From the NCBI RefSeq assembly GCF_011393025.1, contig NZ_JAAOEO010000001.1:248001-312000 (forward strand): 64,000 bases of DNA, in the 5' to 3' direction. The first letter of the stretch is position 1, and each line of letters starts with the position of its first letter. The position numbers and the translations under genes are program-made. Shown here piece after piece: positions 34,081-42,170 of the stretch. Source of the DNA: Neobacillus terrae. GTDB lineage: Bacteria > Bacillota > Bacilli > Bacillales > Cytobacillaceae. The notes beneath the pieces are model-generated. The model did not search any database and had not been told where the DNA came from. It saw nothing but the letters and a program-made list of their open reading frames with translations.

Positions 34081-35895
34081 ATGATAAAAGAGCGAATCTC
34101 TATTTTAATGAGGCAATATTTTTCTCTTAAAGATATTAAAAGTATTTTTTATTTAATAAGACCTTTTATTTTGAAACAATGGAAGGCGTATATCATTTTG
34201 CTTGTGCTTCTAGCTCTTGATATCTATTTAACAATTGCCTTTGCTAGTTTCTATGGGAGAATAACCGATTCTGCCATGCATGGTGGTGTTAAAGAAATTC
34301 TGTCATTATTGCATTATGGCGTTGCCTTGCTTTTTATTAGCATAGTTTCTAATTTTTCCTATATTTATTTTGATACTATTGCCATTAATGCTGTAAAAGT
34401 GGATTTAAAAAATCATTTATTACACCATATTTTACGGATCCCAGCTGATGAGGCATCTAATTTGCGGACAGGGGAACTTATGTCCCACTTTTCAAATGAT
34501 ATTCATGGCATTGATAGTATGATTGGAAGCAGTTTAATTAGTCTCATCCGTCTCCCTATTATTTACATAGTGGTTTTTATATATTTGGCCAATATCAATC
34601 TAACCTTATGCTTAGTTAGCCTTATAATTGCGCCAATTGCAGGTTTATCCGGTATATTGTTTGGCTTGCTTCTAAGGAAAAACGGAAGGGAAATTCATCA
34701 TTTAGTCGGAAATATACAAAATCACTTAAATGAAAGCTTTCAGGGCATTAACGTGATCCGCTCTTTTACATTAGAAAAAATGTTTTATCAAAAATATAAA
34801 AATAAAAACCAAGAATTGTTCCAACTGGAATTGGAAAATTCTAAGCTTCGTGGCTGGTATTATTCAGGAGGACAAATAATTAGTTCTATGACCTTTCTTG
34901 TTAGTCTTTCCGTGGGAGCCCTTTATGTTTCCAAAAGTGTTCTATCGGTAGGTGCATTATTTACATTTTTAAATCTGGTGAACCATTTAGTATACCCATT
35001 AACTGGGCTTGCCAGCCAGTGGGCTGGATTTCAGCGATCTGTTGCGGCAATAGAAAGAGTAATGAAGGTGTTAAACAAACAGGCAGATGTAATGGAATTA
35101 CCATCTTTTTTACCTGGAAGGGCAGTTGAAAAATATATAAAATTCGAAGATCTATCTTTTTCCTATTCTGAAAATAAAAATGTGTTTGAACATTTTAATA
35201 TAGAAATACCTGCAGGAAAAGTGACGGCTATTGTAGGTCCGAGCGGCGCAGGAAAAAGTACTTTATTTCATTTGCTGCAGGGGTTTTACAAGCCTCAGGC
35301 AGGAGAAATTTTGTTAGATGGAGAGCCATTAGACACCTTTGATACTTCCACTTTAAGAAGTTCAATTGCCCATGTACCTCAAGAAACCTTTTTATTTGCG
35401 GGTTCCGTTAAAGATAATTTAACAATAGCCCGCCCTGATATTACAGATAAAGAAATGATTCTCGCTGCCCAAACTGCCCAATTACATGAATTTATTCGCT
35501 CGCTTCCTGACGGTTATGAAACGGAAATTGGTGAAAGAGGCATTAAACTATCAGGCGGTCAAAAACAGCGGCTTGCAATTGCCAGGGCAATCTTAAAAAA
35601 TGCCCCCATATTACTGCTTGACGAAGCTACCTCTGCCCTGGATACGGAAACGGAACATCTTGTTAAGGAAGCATTAGATAAATTAATGAAAGGCAGAACA
35701 ACAATAATTATTGCCCACCGCCTTTCAACCATCCAAAGTGCCGATCAAATATTGGTACTGGATGAAGGAAAAATAGTTCAAAAAGGAACTCATAATGAAT
35801 TGATTAATTCTATTGGACTTTATCGCAATCTTTATGAGTCTTCCTATAAAGAGAATAAAAAGCAAGAATTAAGTATGGCTGTATCTACTCATTAA
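34081..35895 (+). CDS. Exporter-type ABC transporter (fused TMD-NBD)
   Basis: Type IV half-transporter of 604 residues: six membrane helices in the first ~330 residues, then an ATPase with GPSGAGKST (Walker A), LSGGQKQR (signature), ILLLDEATSALD (Walker B) and IIIAHRLS. There is no N-terminal C39 peptidase domain, so leader removal must be done by another protein. It is the lasso LarD-like exporter of this cluster. ATG 34081 has GGAG 9 bp upstream; earlier TTG/ATG codons at 34063 and 34066 lack a site. Confidence 0.87.
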   Translation: MIKERISILMRQYFSLKDIKSIFYLIRPFILKQWKAYIILLVLLALDIYLTIAFASFYGRITDSAMHGGVKEILSLLHYGVALLFISIVSNFSYIYFDTIAINAVKVDLKNHLLHHILRIPADEASNLRTGELMSHFSNDIHGIDSMIGSSLISLIRLPIIYIVVFIYLANINLTLCLVSLIIAPIAGLSGILFGLLLRKNGREIHHLVGNIQNHLNESFQGINVIRSFTLEKMFYQKYKNKNQELFQLELENSKLRGWYYSGGQIISSMTFLVSLSVGALYVSKSVLSVGALFTFLNLVNHLVYPLTGLASQWAGFQRSVAAIERVMKVLNKQADVMELPSFLPGRAVEKYIKFEDLSFSYSENKNVFEHFNIEIPAGKVTAIVGPSGAGKSTLFHLLQGFYKPQAGEILLDGEPLDTFDTSTLRSSIAHVPQETFLFAGSVKDNLTIARPDITDKEMILAAQTAQLHEFIRSLPDGYETEIGERGIKLSGGQKQRLAIARAILKNAPILLLDEATSALDTETEHLVKEALDKLMKGRTTIIIAHRLSTIQSADQILVLDEGKIVQKGTHNELINSIGLYRNLYESSYKENKKQELSMAVSTH

Positions 35896-35918
35896 CTTTA
35901 TGAAAGGAGGTTTGCTCT

Positions 35919-36932
35919 ATGAGCTTTTCTCTTGTCAATACAATATATGATAAAACCACATTGCCGACAGAGCTGAACTTTTACAAACAAGCGCTTAAAG
36001 ATATTCAAAAGCATGGGATATCTTCACAAATTTATTATTTATTAAAAGAACAAGGAAAGCTGGAGCAAACACCTTTGTTTTTTCAAGAGAGATTAAGAGA
36101 GAGTTATAATGAATGTTTATTTCAAAACCTCTTTATTAAAAACCAATTAGAAAAAGTGCTTAGAACATTTGAAAAGATTGGAATTGATGTTATTCCGCTG
36201 AAAGGCACTCATTTTTCGGAAAAGTATTTTGGGGATCTAGGAGCAAGGGCTACTTCTGATATCGATTTATTAATACGGAAAAAAGACCTTGAAATGGCAG
36301 TAAATGCGGTTAAACTTTTAGGATTTGACAATGAAGAGGGATATATTAAGGGTCATTTTCATAAAAGCTTCAGTAAAGTAATTCCTGGTTCTGTCATCCC
36401 TTTAACCATTGAGATCCATTGGGATTTATTAAGAGAGGATACAGCCTGTCTTAACATAAACTCTTTCTGGGAAGAAGCCCATCCTATAGGTACCTTTTTA
36501 CATATCAAAGAACTTTCTCATTATCATTCATTTTATATGATTTGTCTACATGGCTGGAGGCATAATCTTGGTTCCTTAAAGTACTATTTAGATATCCTTC
36601 AAATTTTAACTTGCAGCGGTCAATTGCTTGATTTTCAAAGATTAAAAAAGGAATTGAAATTACATCAAACGTACAAGAGAATAATTAGGACTTTATCGAT
36701 TGTTCACAAGGAATTTCCGAATGTTGTAGAACTGAAGCAGCTTCCCCTAAAAAGAGGGATATCATACAGGAAAAGAATTTCCACTAATCCTATTATGAAA
36801 TATAGTGATTTTATTGGTTACCAGTTTCTTAGCTTTGACTCAGCAAACCACAGTATTATTGAGTTTAAAAACTGGCTGTCACTTTTTCTAACAGGTTTAA
36901 GACAGAAGCAAGAGAGAAAACTAAATGATTAA
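35919..36932 (+). CDS. Nucleotidyltransferase-fold protein of RiPP clusters
   Basis: 337 residues, PF14907-like. The N-terminal half has the pol-beta-type pattern DVIPLKGTHFSEKYFGDLGA followed by ATSDIDLLIRKKD, with the metal-binding D-x-D at about residue 115, and IEIHWDLL later. Such proteins accompany Bacillus and Paenibacillus lasso clusters and may attach a nucleotide or sugar phosphate to the peptide; the activity is not established for this one. AAAGGAGG lies before the ATG. It is the last gene of the cluster. Confidence 0.72.
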   Translation: MSFSLVNTIYDKTTLPTELNFYKQALKDIQKHGISSQIYYLLKEQGKLEQTPLFFQERLRESYNECLFQNLFIKNQLEKVLRTFEKIGIDVIPLKGTHFSEKYFGDLGARATSDIDLLIRKKDLEMAVNAVKLLGFDNEEGYIKGHFHKSFSKVIPGSVIPLTIEIHWDLLREDTACLNINSFWEEAHPIGTFLHIKELSHYHSFYMICLHGWRHNLGSLKYYLDILQILTCSGQLLDFQRLKKELKLHQTYKRIIRTLSIVHKEFPNVVELKQLPLKRGISYRKRISTNPIMKYSDFIGYQFLSFDSANHSIIEFKNWLSLFLTGLRQKQERKLND

Positions 36933-37034
36933 TGTTATAAAAAGGGAGCATTCAACCCCGATAGGAAGTTCCTCCTAAATTTTATTTTATAATTATCTGT
37001 CTATCCAATATTTACAAACTTTATTTCTTTTTTT

Positions 37035-37050
37035 ATTCTTAATAAAGAAC
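37035..37050. promoter_or_regulatory. SinR-type operator box D
   Basis: ATTCTTAATAAAGAAC, a dyad with a full right arm and one mismatch in the left. It lies in the 170-bp gap before the decayed secreted-protein gene, about 55 bp ahead of its ribosome site. No clear promoter was found beside it. Confidence 0.5.
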
Positions 37051-37103
37051 GAAACGTTTTTTGAAAACGAAAGTACCTTTTATCAGGAAAGGGGGTATAA
37101 ACA

Positions 37104-37469
37104 ATTTTTAAACAGAAAATAGGGTTACTTTTTATTTTATTATTAATCGATGCATTCACAGTTCCGCCATCAGCCTTTGCAGCAACTTTCATTAACCAAT
37201 CAAGCTAATTTGAAAAATTTTTTCAACTATATATCAACCCTCTTATTATTCTCAAACCAGACTAATACACACAGCAAAAAGACACTAGCAATAGAGATAG
37301 CTACGATGAGAACCACATTAAAGATTGGTGGGATTGTTTTTGGAATGGGCGAGATGATCGCGAAAACCACGACGATAGGGATAACTGCGATTATCATGAA
37401 GGAAGCTGGGGGAATGACGAGGGCTGCGTGGATTCAGCCGAAATATGGAGAAGATGGTATTGCCGTTAA
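37104..37469 (+). pseudogene. Decayed secreted-protein gene with two in-frame TAA codons
   Basis: One frame gives, after an AAAGGGGG site and a possible ATT start, a signal peptide (IFKQKIGLLFILLLIDAFTV then PPSAFAA) and a few residues, then TAA at 37206-37208. The same frame continues, has a second TAA at 37263-37265, and then 67 codons of an unusual Asp/Trp/Cys/Asn-rich tail (DWWDCFWNGRDDRENHDD, GSWGNDEGC, IWRRWYCR). That tail looks like a real extracellular peptide. I read it as a recently inactivated gene for a small secreted protein. A 107-aa frame from 37150 covers the same DNA but looks like a shadow. Confidence 0.45.
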
Positions 37470-37510
37470 GTAAATTTATGGAAAAGGTTTCAAACAAAAT
37501 GAGAAAAGCT

Positions 37511-37549
37511 GAACAAAAATAAGCGGCGACATGCCGCTTATTTTTGTTC
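37511..37549. terminator. Bidirectional terminator before ykuE
   Basis: GAACAAAAATAAGCGGC and GCCGCTTATTTTTGTTC form a perfect 17-bp inverted repeat around GACAT, with A-rich and T-rich flanks. It ends ykuE on the minus strand and any plus-strand transcript from the decayed gene. Confidence 0.8.
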
Positions 37550-38416
37550 GCAATCAATTTGAAAAACTGTTATTTCCGGTCGGCAGTTAAAACGAAATGG
37601 TAAAAAGGTGGTTCCAATTCCTCTATTCGTATACAAACGAAGATTGGAACCCTGAATTGTTTTTAATCCTTCAAAATAGTTAACCGCTCCATCCGGTGTG
37701 AAAATTGGACCGAAAAATGGGATTTTAATTTGCCCGCCGTGGCTATGGCCTGATAATTGCAGATCTACGGGATACTTAGCGACTGCATCAGCAAAGTCAG
37801 GTTCATGAGCCAGCATAATCGTGAAATTTTCTTTAGGAATTCCTAATAAGGACTTTTTTATATCTGGAACACCAAACATCATATCATCGAGACCAGCAAA
37901 GTATATTTTATGTCCATTCTTTTTTACATAAGCATTTTTATTAATAAGCACATTAAATCCACTTTTAGATAGGGTATCAATGACATTACTAGTTTGCCCG
38001 CTCCTAAAGTCATGGTTGCCTACTATTGCGAATTTGCCAAGAGGGGCACGGAACTTCTGTAAAAGGGGAGTACATTCCTCAAGCATTTCTATTCCATCTT
38101 CTACTAAATCCCCTGTAAAACACAAAATATCCGGTTTTAATCGGTTTACTCTCTTCACCAAGTCACTTAAATTTTTCTTGCTGTAAAAATGCCCAAGATG
38201 AAGGTCACTGATTTGCACTATCTTAGTGCCGGAAAATACACTAGGCAGTCTATCGAAGGAAAGGTTAATGGTCTTTGTTTCAATCCAGAACCTTTCGATT
38301 AGAAAGGAATAGGACGATCCAGAAACTGCAGCACCTAGGAATATAGATGAAAGTCCTTTTAAGAAGGATCTTCGGGATAGTTTAGTTTTTTCATTTTGTG
38401 CGAGTTCTCTTTTCAT
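37538..38416 (-). CDS. ykuE: YkuE-like Tat-exported metallophosphoesterase
   Basis: The N-terminus carries a twin-arginine signal (KLSRRSFLKGLSSIFLGAAV). The calcineurin-like phosphoesterase motifs follow: IVQISDLHLGHF, CFTGDLVEDG, IVGNHDF and LSGHSHGGQI. B. subtilis YkuE is a known Tat substrate that binds to the cell wall. 292 residues from ATG 38416, which has AGAGGA 7 bp upstream; the earlier TTG at 38422 has none. Its 5' region shares the gap with three SinR-type boxes. Substrate not known. Confidence 0.88.
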   Translation of the reverse strand: MKRELAQNEKTKLSRRSFLKGLSSIFLGAAVSGSSYSFLIERFWIETKTINLSFDRLPSVFSGTKIVQISDLHLGHFYSKKNLSDLVKRVNRLKPDILCFTGDLVEDGIEMLEECTPLLQKFRAPLGKFAIVGNHDFRSGQTSNVIDTLSKSGFNVLINKNAYVKKNGHKIYFAGLDDMMFGVPDIKKSLLGIPKENFTIMLAHEPDFADAVAKYPVDLQLSGHSHGGQIKIPFFGPIFTPDGAVNYFEGLKTIQGSNLRLYTNRGIGTTFLPFRFNCRPEITVFQIDCEQK

Positions 38417-38445
38417 AAGCAATCCTCTTATTATTATTCAAATGT

Positions 38446-38461
38446 GTTCTTTATTAAGAAT
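38446..38461. promoter_or_regulatory. SinR-type operator box E1
   Basis: GTTCTTTATTAAGAAT, one mismatch from the dyad, 30 bp before the ykuE start on the minus strand. Confidence 0.5.
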
Positions 38462-38520
38462 AACATAAACTAATTTGATATAAAAATTAAATTTGAAAAT
38501 AAAAAAGTTGTCGATAAAAA

Positions 38521-38536
38521 GTTCTTTTAAAAGAAC
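38521..38536. promoter_or_regulatory. SinR-type operator box E2
   Basis: GTTCTTTTAAAAGAAC is a perfect 16-bp palindrome and the best match in the window to two head-to-head GTTCTYT half-sites. It lies in the 200-bp gap between the divergent ykuE and 38621 genes. Confidence 0.65.
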
Positions 38537-38564
38537 GGCACGTTCGATAAAATTAAGTTGTATA

Positions 38565-38580
38565 GTTCATTATAATGAAC
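38565..38580. promoter_or_regulatory. SinR-type operator box E3
   Basis: GTTCATTATAATGAAC, identical to box C2 before the RiPP precursor, 40 bp before the small coiled-coil gene. It contains TATAAT, so it may overlap a -10 element. Confidence 0.65.
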
Positions 38581-38620
38581 AAATTGTAATTATAAAAGAA
38601 ATTTATTAAAAGGGGTCAAA

Positions 38621-38821
38621 ATGAAGCTTAAATCTAACGAAAGCCTCCAAGCTGGCATTGGCCAAACAGGAAGACAGTGCTCTGAATTAATAGAGGAAAT
38701 AAATAATTTAGAAGATATATTGGACGAGCTAAGAAAAAGATTAAACATGGTAGAGAAATCAGTATCTAAACAAAAAACGGATATGGAGGACCTTCTTTCG
38801 CAGCTCGCTCAATTTAAATAG
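38621..38821 (+). CDS. Small coiled-coil protein, unknown function
   Basis: A 66-residue, highly charged protein starting at ATG with an AAAGGGG site. After a Gly-containing head (SLQAGIGQTGRQCSELIEEI) it is a heptad-like coiled coil (INNLEDILDELRKRLNMVEK, then DMEDLLSQLAQF). I recognise no family. Its upstream region has three SinR-type boxes, including the two perfect ones, so it may belong to the same regulon as the RiPP and polysaccharide genes. It has no signal peptide, so is probably cytosolic. Confidence 0.65.
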   Translation: MKLKSNESLQAGIGQTGRQCSELIEEINNLEDILDELRKRLNMVEKSVSKQKTDMEDLLSQLAQFK

Positions 38822-38939
38822 CTGTTATAAAGATAGTGTTTTTTCCATTGGTTTGAGATTAACCCAAACAGGAAAAATAATAAATAGCATATTAACCGGC
38901 TTAATACATAAATAAACGTTTAAAAAAGGAGCGACCCCT

Positions 38940-39152
38940 ATGTTTAAAAAAATCTGCACAAATTGCCACCAGCCATCCTTTAGCAGTTCGGAGAGAGGCC
39001 AGTGGATTTGCCCGGTATGCTCCCATGATATTACTCATGTATTTCACCAGCCAGCGGAGGATCGAAATGAGCGGCAAAAGAAATTAGAATTGCTGGCAAA
39101 CAAGTATACTCAGAATCAAAACCACAGCCAGGCAATCAATAAATATATTTAA
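38940..39152 (+). CDS. Small zinc-ribbon protein
   Basis: A 70-residue protein with two CxxC knuckles, CTNCHQ near residue 6 and CPVCSH near residue 24, and a charged C-terminal helix (RNERQKKLELLANKY). The start has AAGGAG 7 bp upstream. The fold suggests nucleic-acid or protein binding, but I know no function for it. The 118-bp gap before it shows nothing further. Confidence 0.6.
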   Translation: MFKKICTNCHQPSFSSSERGQWICPVCSHDITHVFHQPAEDRNERQKKLELLANKYTQNQNHSQAINKYI

Positions 39153-39201
39153 AAATATTTATGAATATGCGCATAATCAGACACATTTCGGGGTAAAGGT
39201 G

Positions 39202-39495
39202 ATGTATAATATATTCAAACGGGTGAAAAAGAGGATTGATATTTTGTTATTGAAAAGCCTAGAGTTCAAAAATGAAGTTGGACAGAAGGTTAAAGTCATG
39301 GATATTCCTGTATTGGAGGAAGATAACGCTTATTATTTTATGATCCAAGTCCGTTTGCAAACGTTCATTGCCTCCGTCTACGGAGAGAAAATGCCTCACA
39401 AGTGCTATTCCTTTAGAGACTATTTAAAGAGAGCAATGAGATGGCCTGATTATGAGCAGCTTTTTAAATCTGGCGAACTAAAAAATAACGCTTAA
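39202..39495 (+). CDS. Conserved hypothetical protein, unknown function
   Basis: A 97-residue basic protein (MYNIFKRVKKRIDILLLKSL, then LEEDNAYYFMIQVRLQTFI, then SFRDYLKRAMRWPDYEQLF). No family recognised. GTG 39199 is an alternative start three bases upstream. The gene ends in a strong terminator shared with no other gene, so it is likely expressed alone or with the zinc-ribbon gene. Confidence 0.6.
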   Translation: MYNIFKRVKKRIDILLLKSLEFKNEVGQKVKVMDIPVLEEDNAYYFMIQVRLQTFIASVYGEKMPHKCYSFRDYLKRAMRWPDYEQLFKSGELKNNA

Positions 39496-39503
39496 TGACT
39501 TTT

Positions 39504-39530
39504 GAGTGCCGGGAAACCGGCACTCTTTTT
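39504..39530 (+). terminator. Rho-independent terminator
   Basis: GAGTGCCGG-GAAA-CCGGCACTC followed by TTTTT: a perfect 9-bp stem with a GNRA-type tetraloop, 8 bp after the 39495 stop. Confidence 0.9.
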
Positions 39531-39591
39531 ACACTTTAAAAACACAATAATATTTTCAAAATTTCATTTAATTTCCCTCACATCGTACAGC

Positions 39592-39600
39592 ATGTATAAT
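39592..39600 (+). promoter_or_regulatory. Extended -10 promoter of degV
   Basis: ATGTATAAT contains an extended -10 (TG-T-ATAAT overlap, TATAAT at 39595-39600), 35 bp before the degV start. No good -35 is visible. Confidence 0.45.
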
Positions 39601-39634
39601 ACAGGGGAAATGCTTTTACAGGGAAGTGAATTTA

Positions 39635-40477
39635 ATGAGCAAGATTAAAATTGTAACTGATTCAACTATGGACATGCCTGAAAAACTAGTAAAAGAACTG
39701 GGAATTGAGGTTGTTCCTCTTTCCATAACAATCGACAGAGAAACCTATCTTGACGGGGTAGAGATTGGTCCTGTTGAGTTTATAAAAAAAATGAGTAAAA
39801 CAAAGGAATTACCAAAGAGCTCGCAGCCATCAGCCGGTGCTTTTCTAGAAGTTTACGATAGATTGGGTGCTGAGGGGTACGAGGTTTTATCAATACATAT
39901 GACGGGAAAAATGAGTGGTACTGTCCGGTCTGCAGAAAGCGCTGCCCGTATGACGAAGACAAAGGTAACTGTCGTAGATTCACAATTTATTTCTAAAGCG
40001 CTCTCTTTCCAGGTGAAGGAAGCGGCAATCATGGCAAACGAAGGAAAAAGCCTTGAAAATATCTTAAAACGACTTGACCAGATCCGTGAAAATACACGTC
40101 TCTATATAATGGTAGACACTCTCGAAAATCTAGTGAAGGGCGGAAGAATTGGGAAGGGTAAGGCTTTTATCGGATCTCTCCTTAATATTAAGCCTATTGC
40201 TTCACTTGAAGGTGCCGAATATTCACCTATTGCCAAGGTTCGAAGCCATACTCAGGTTGTTAAGTTTTTAGCCAAGCAATTTGCTGAGGATGTAAAGGGA
40301 TGCACGATTAAAGGTGCTGGCATTGCCCATGCGGAAGCACTGGAATTAGCACTAAAAATCAAAGAAAGTGTTTTTGAGTTAACCGGTTATCAAATAGAAG
40401 ATATTGATTATACGAATTCTACTGTTTCGACCCACACGGGCCCTGGTGCCTTCGCCTTAATGTACTATTTTGAATAA
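39635..40477 (+). CDS. DegV family fatty-acid-binding protein
   Basis: 280 residues with the DegV pattern: KIVTDSTMDMPEKLVKEL, then PLSITIDRETYLDG, then KSSQPSAGAFLEVYD, and the C-terminal THTGPGAFALMYYF. DegV/FakB proteins bind a fatty acid for phosphorylation by FakA during uptake of exogenous fatty acids. ATG 39635 has AGGGAAG 9 bp upstream; GTG 39626 would sit in that site. Promoter and terminator flank it, so it is monocistronic. Confidence 0.9.
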   Translation: MSKIKIVTDSTMDMPEKLVKELGIEVVPLSITIDRETYLDGVEIGPVEFIKKMSKTKELPKSSQPSAGAFLEVYDRLGAEGYEVLSIHMTGKMSGTVRSAESAARMTKTKVTVVDSQFISKALSFQVKEAAIMANEGKSLENILKRLDQIRENTRLYIMVDTLENLVKGGRIGKGKAFIGSLLNIKPIASLEGAEYSPIAKVRSHTQVVKFLAKQFAEDVKGCTIKGAGIAHAEALELALKIKESVFELTGYQIEDIDYTNSTVSTHTGPGAFALMYYFE

Positions 40478-40485
40478 CCCATTTT

Positions 40486-40509
40486 AACCCGGAGCCCTCC
40501 GGGTTTTTT
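40486..40509 (+). terminator. Rho-independent terminator of degV
   Basis: AACCCGGA-GCCC-TCCGGGTT followed by a T run; starts 9 bp after the degV stop. Confidence 0.9.
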
Positions 40510-40644
40510 GTTTGCCTCAAAACTCCCTCTTCTCTAACATTTATCTTTCACTGTGGTTAAAATTTGAAGTACTGGAAAACCTAAAAAAATCGGTAAGTCT
40601 CATTGTCGGTTTACCCTAACTTTGGAATGTAAAGGTGCAGAACT

Positions 40645-42162
40645 ATGTTCAAATGGCGGAATGGCAAAAAAGAGAATGAAACTCCTAAAGCACACAGCCT
40701 TAAAATAGAAGAATTAAAGCAGCAGTTAAATGCTGAACTAATGGATACCTCCGATTTGGAATTTCGGGAGATTTATAAAGATGGTGAACATTTATTAATT
40801 TCCTTTTTAACCAGTATGACAGATGTGAAGGTGCTTGAGGACATCATTATCAAACCTCTTCAAGCCAGGGTACATTCCCCATGGAATCTTGAAACGTTTC
40901 AAGCTTGTCTTCCAGCCGCGCAAATTTCCTATGCCAATCAGCTTAAGGAAATCGCTCAGGCAATGATTGAGGGAAAAGGTTACCTTTACTCTGAAGGAGA
41001 GCCCTGTGGAATTCTGATTAACACTGGAAAAATTGCGGAGCGGTCACTTGAAAGGGCAGAAACCGAATCACTTGTTTACGGTCCAAAGATTTCCTTTACT
41101 GAATCCCTTGAAAGCAACATGAATATTATAAGGGCCAACATAAAAGACCCCATGCTTGTAATGGAGGACATAGAAATTGGAGCACGGGGAAGGACAAAAG
41201 GAAAAATAGTTTATATCAAAGACATTGCAGATGAAAAAAATGTCAATACGTTCAAGCAAAGGATTAAGGACCTCAGCATTGACCATATTCCTGACAGCAC
41301 TGTTCTTGCACAGCTAATTGAAGATAATAGCTGGACTGTTTTTCCCCAGCTTTTAACAACAGAATTGCCAGACCGCTTATCAATCGTTCTTTTAAAAGGA
41401 AGAGTTGGCGTCCTGGTAGACAGGAGTCCTGCTGCAATCTACGGACCCAGTACTTTTTTCAGCTTTTTTGAATCAACAGAGGATGTTTATATGCGCTGGA
41501 ATATGGGTTTATTTCTGCGCATGCTTCGCTTCTTTTCATTTTTCTTCTCCATCCTGCTTACACCTGCCTATGTGGCGGTTTTGACTTATCACTACGAGGT
41601 GATTCCATCTCCTTTACTCGTTTCCTTAGGGGAGTCGCGGTCAAATGTTCCTTTTCCTCCTGTCTTTGAGGCACTTCTCCTTGAATTTATTATCGAGCTT
41701 TTAAGGGAAGCCGGGGCCCGGCTGCCGACCAAGGTGGGCCAGACAATGGGTATTGTTGGCGGTATTGTAATTGGGCAGGCAGCGGTGGATGCCGGTTTTA
41801 CGAGCAATATCTTGATTATTATTATTGCGCTAAGTGCCCTTGGCTCCTTTACTACACCCAGCTATTTGATGGGTACAGCGGTTAGGATTATTCGTTTCCC
41901 TATTATACTTCTGGCTGGATTGTGGGGGGGCGTGGGAATTATGGTTGCTTTTTGTTTCTTGATCATTCATGTTCTAAAGCTCTCTACACTGGGGACTCCC
42001 TATTTGGCTCCCCTTTATCCCTTAAGCATGAAGGATTTTGGCTACAGTCTGCTGCGTTTCCCATTTCAGTTTAATTATATGAGACCATTATCAAATCAGC
42101 CTGGCGACTTAAAACGTTACCCTCAGAAAAAAGCGAAGAAAAAGAAGGATGTAGATGAGTAG
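40645..42162 (+). CDS. Spore germination protein, GerXA subunit
   Basis: GerA-family A subunit of 505 residues. The N-terminal soluble domain has the conserved IGKIAERSLERAETESLVYGPK-type segment (here starting near residue 133), then GRTKGKIVYIKDIAD. The C-terminal half has about five membrane helices, with SRSNVPFPPVFEALLLEFII and GQTMGIVGGIVIGQAAVDAG. The protein is part of the nutrient receptor in the inner spore membrane. The ATG has AAAGGTG upstream. It heads the A-B-C operon; the C gene is broken, so the receptor may not work. Confidence 0.92.
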   Translation: MFKWRNGKKENETPKAHSLKIEELKQQLNAELMDTSDLEFREIYKDGEHLLISFLTSMTDVKVLEDIIIKPLQARVHSPWNLETFQACLPAAQISYANQLKEIAQAMIEGKGYLYSEGEPCGILINTGKIAERSLERAETESLVYGPKISFTESLESNMNIIRANIKDPMLVMEDIEIGARGRTKGKIVYIKDIADEKNVNTFKQRIKDLSIDHIPDSTVLAQLIEDNSWTVFPQLLTTELPDRLSIVLLKGRVGVLVDRSPAAIYGPSTFFSFFESTEDVYMRWNMGLFLRMLRFFSFFFSILLTPAYVAVLTYHYEVIPSPLLVSLGESRSNVPFPPVFEALLLEFIIELLREAGARLPTKVGQTMGIVGGIVIGQAAVDAGFTSNILIIIIALSALGSFTTPSYLMGTAVRIIRFPIILLAGLWGGVGIMVAFCFLIIHVLKLSTLGTPYLAPLYPLSMKDFGYSLLRFPFQFNYMRPLSNQPGDLKRYPQKKAKKKKDVDE

Positions 42163-42170
42163 GTGTAAAC

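Noticed and set aside
32250..36932. Annotation of the cluster as a standard lasso peptide cluster
   Set aside because: No asparagine-synthetase-like cyclase or B2 protease is encoded, and the core has no acidic ring acceptor at positions 7-9.
37150..37473. A 107-residue plus-strand protein
   Set aside because: It has no ribosome site at its ATG and its composition is unlike a protein family; the overlapping frame with signal peptide explains the region better.
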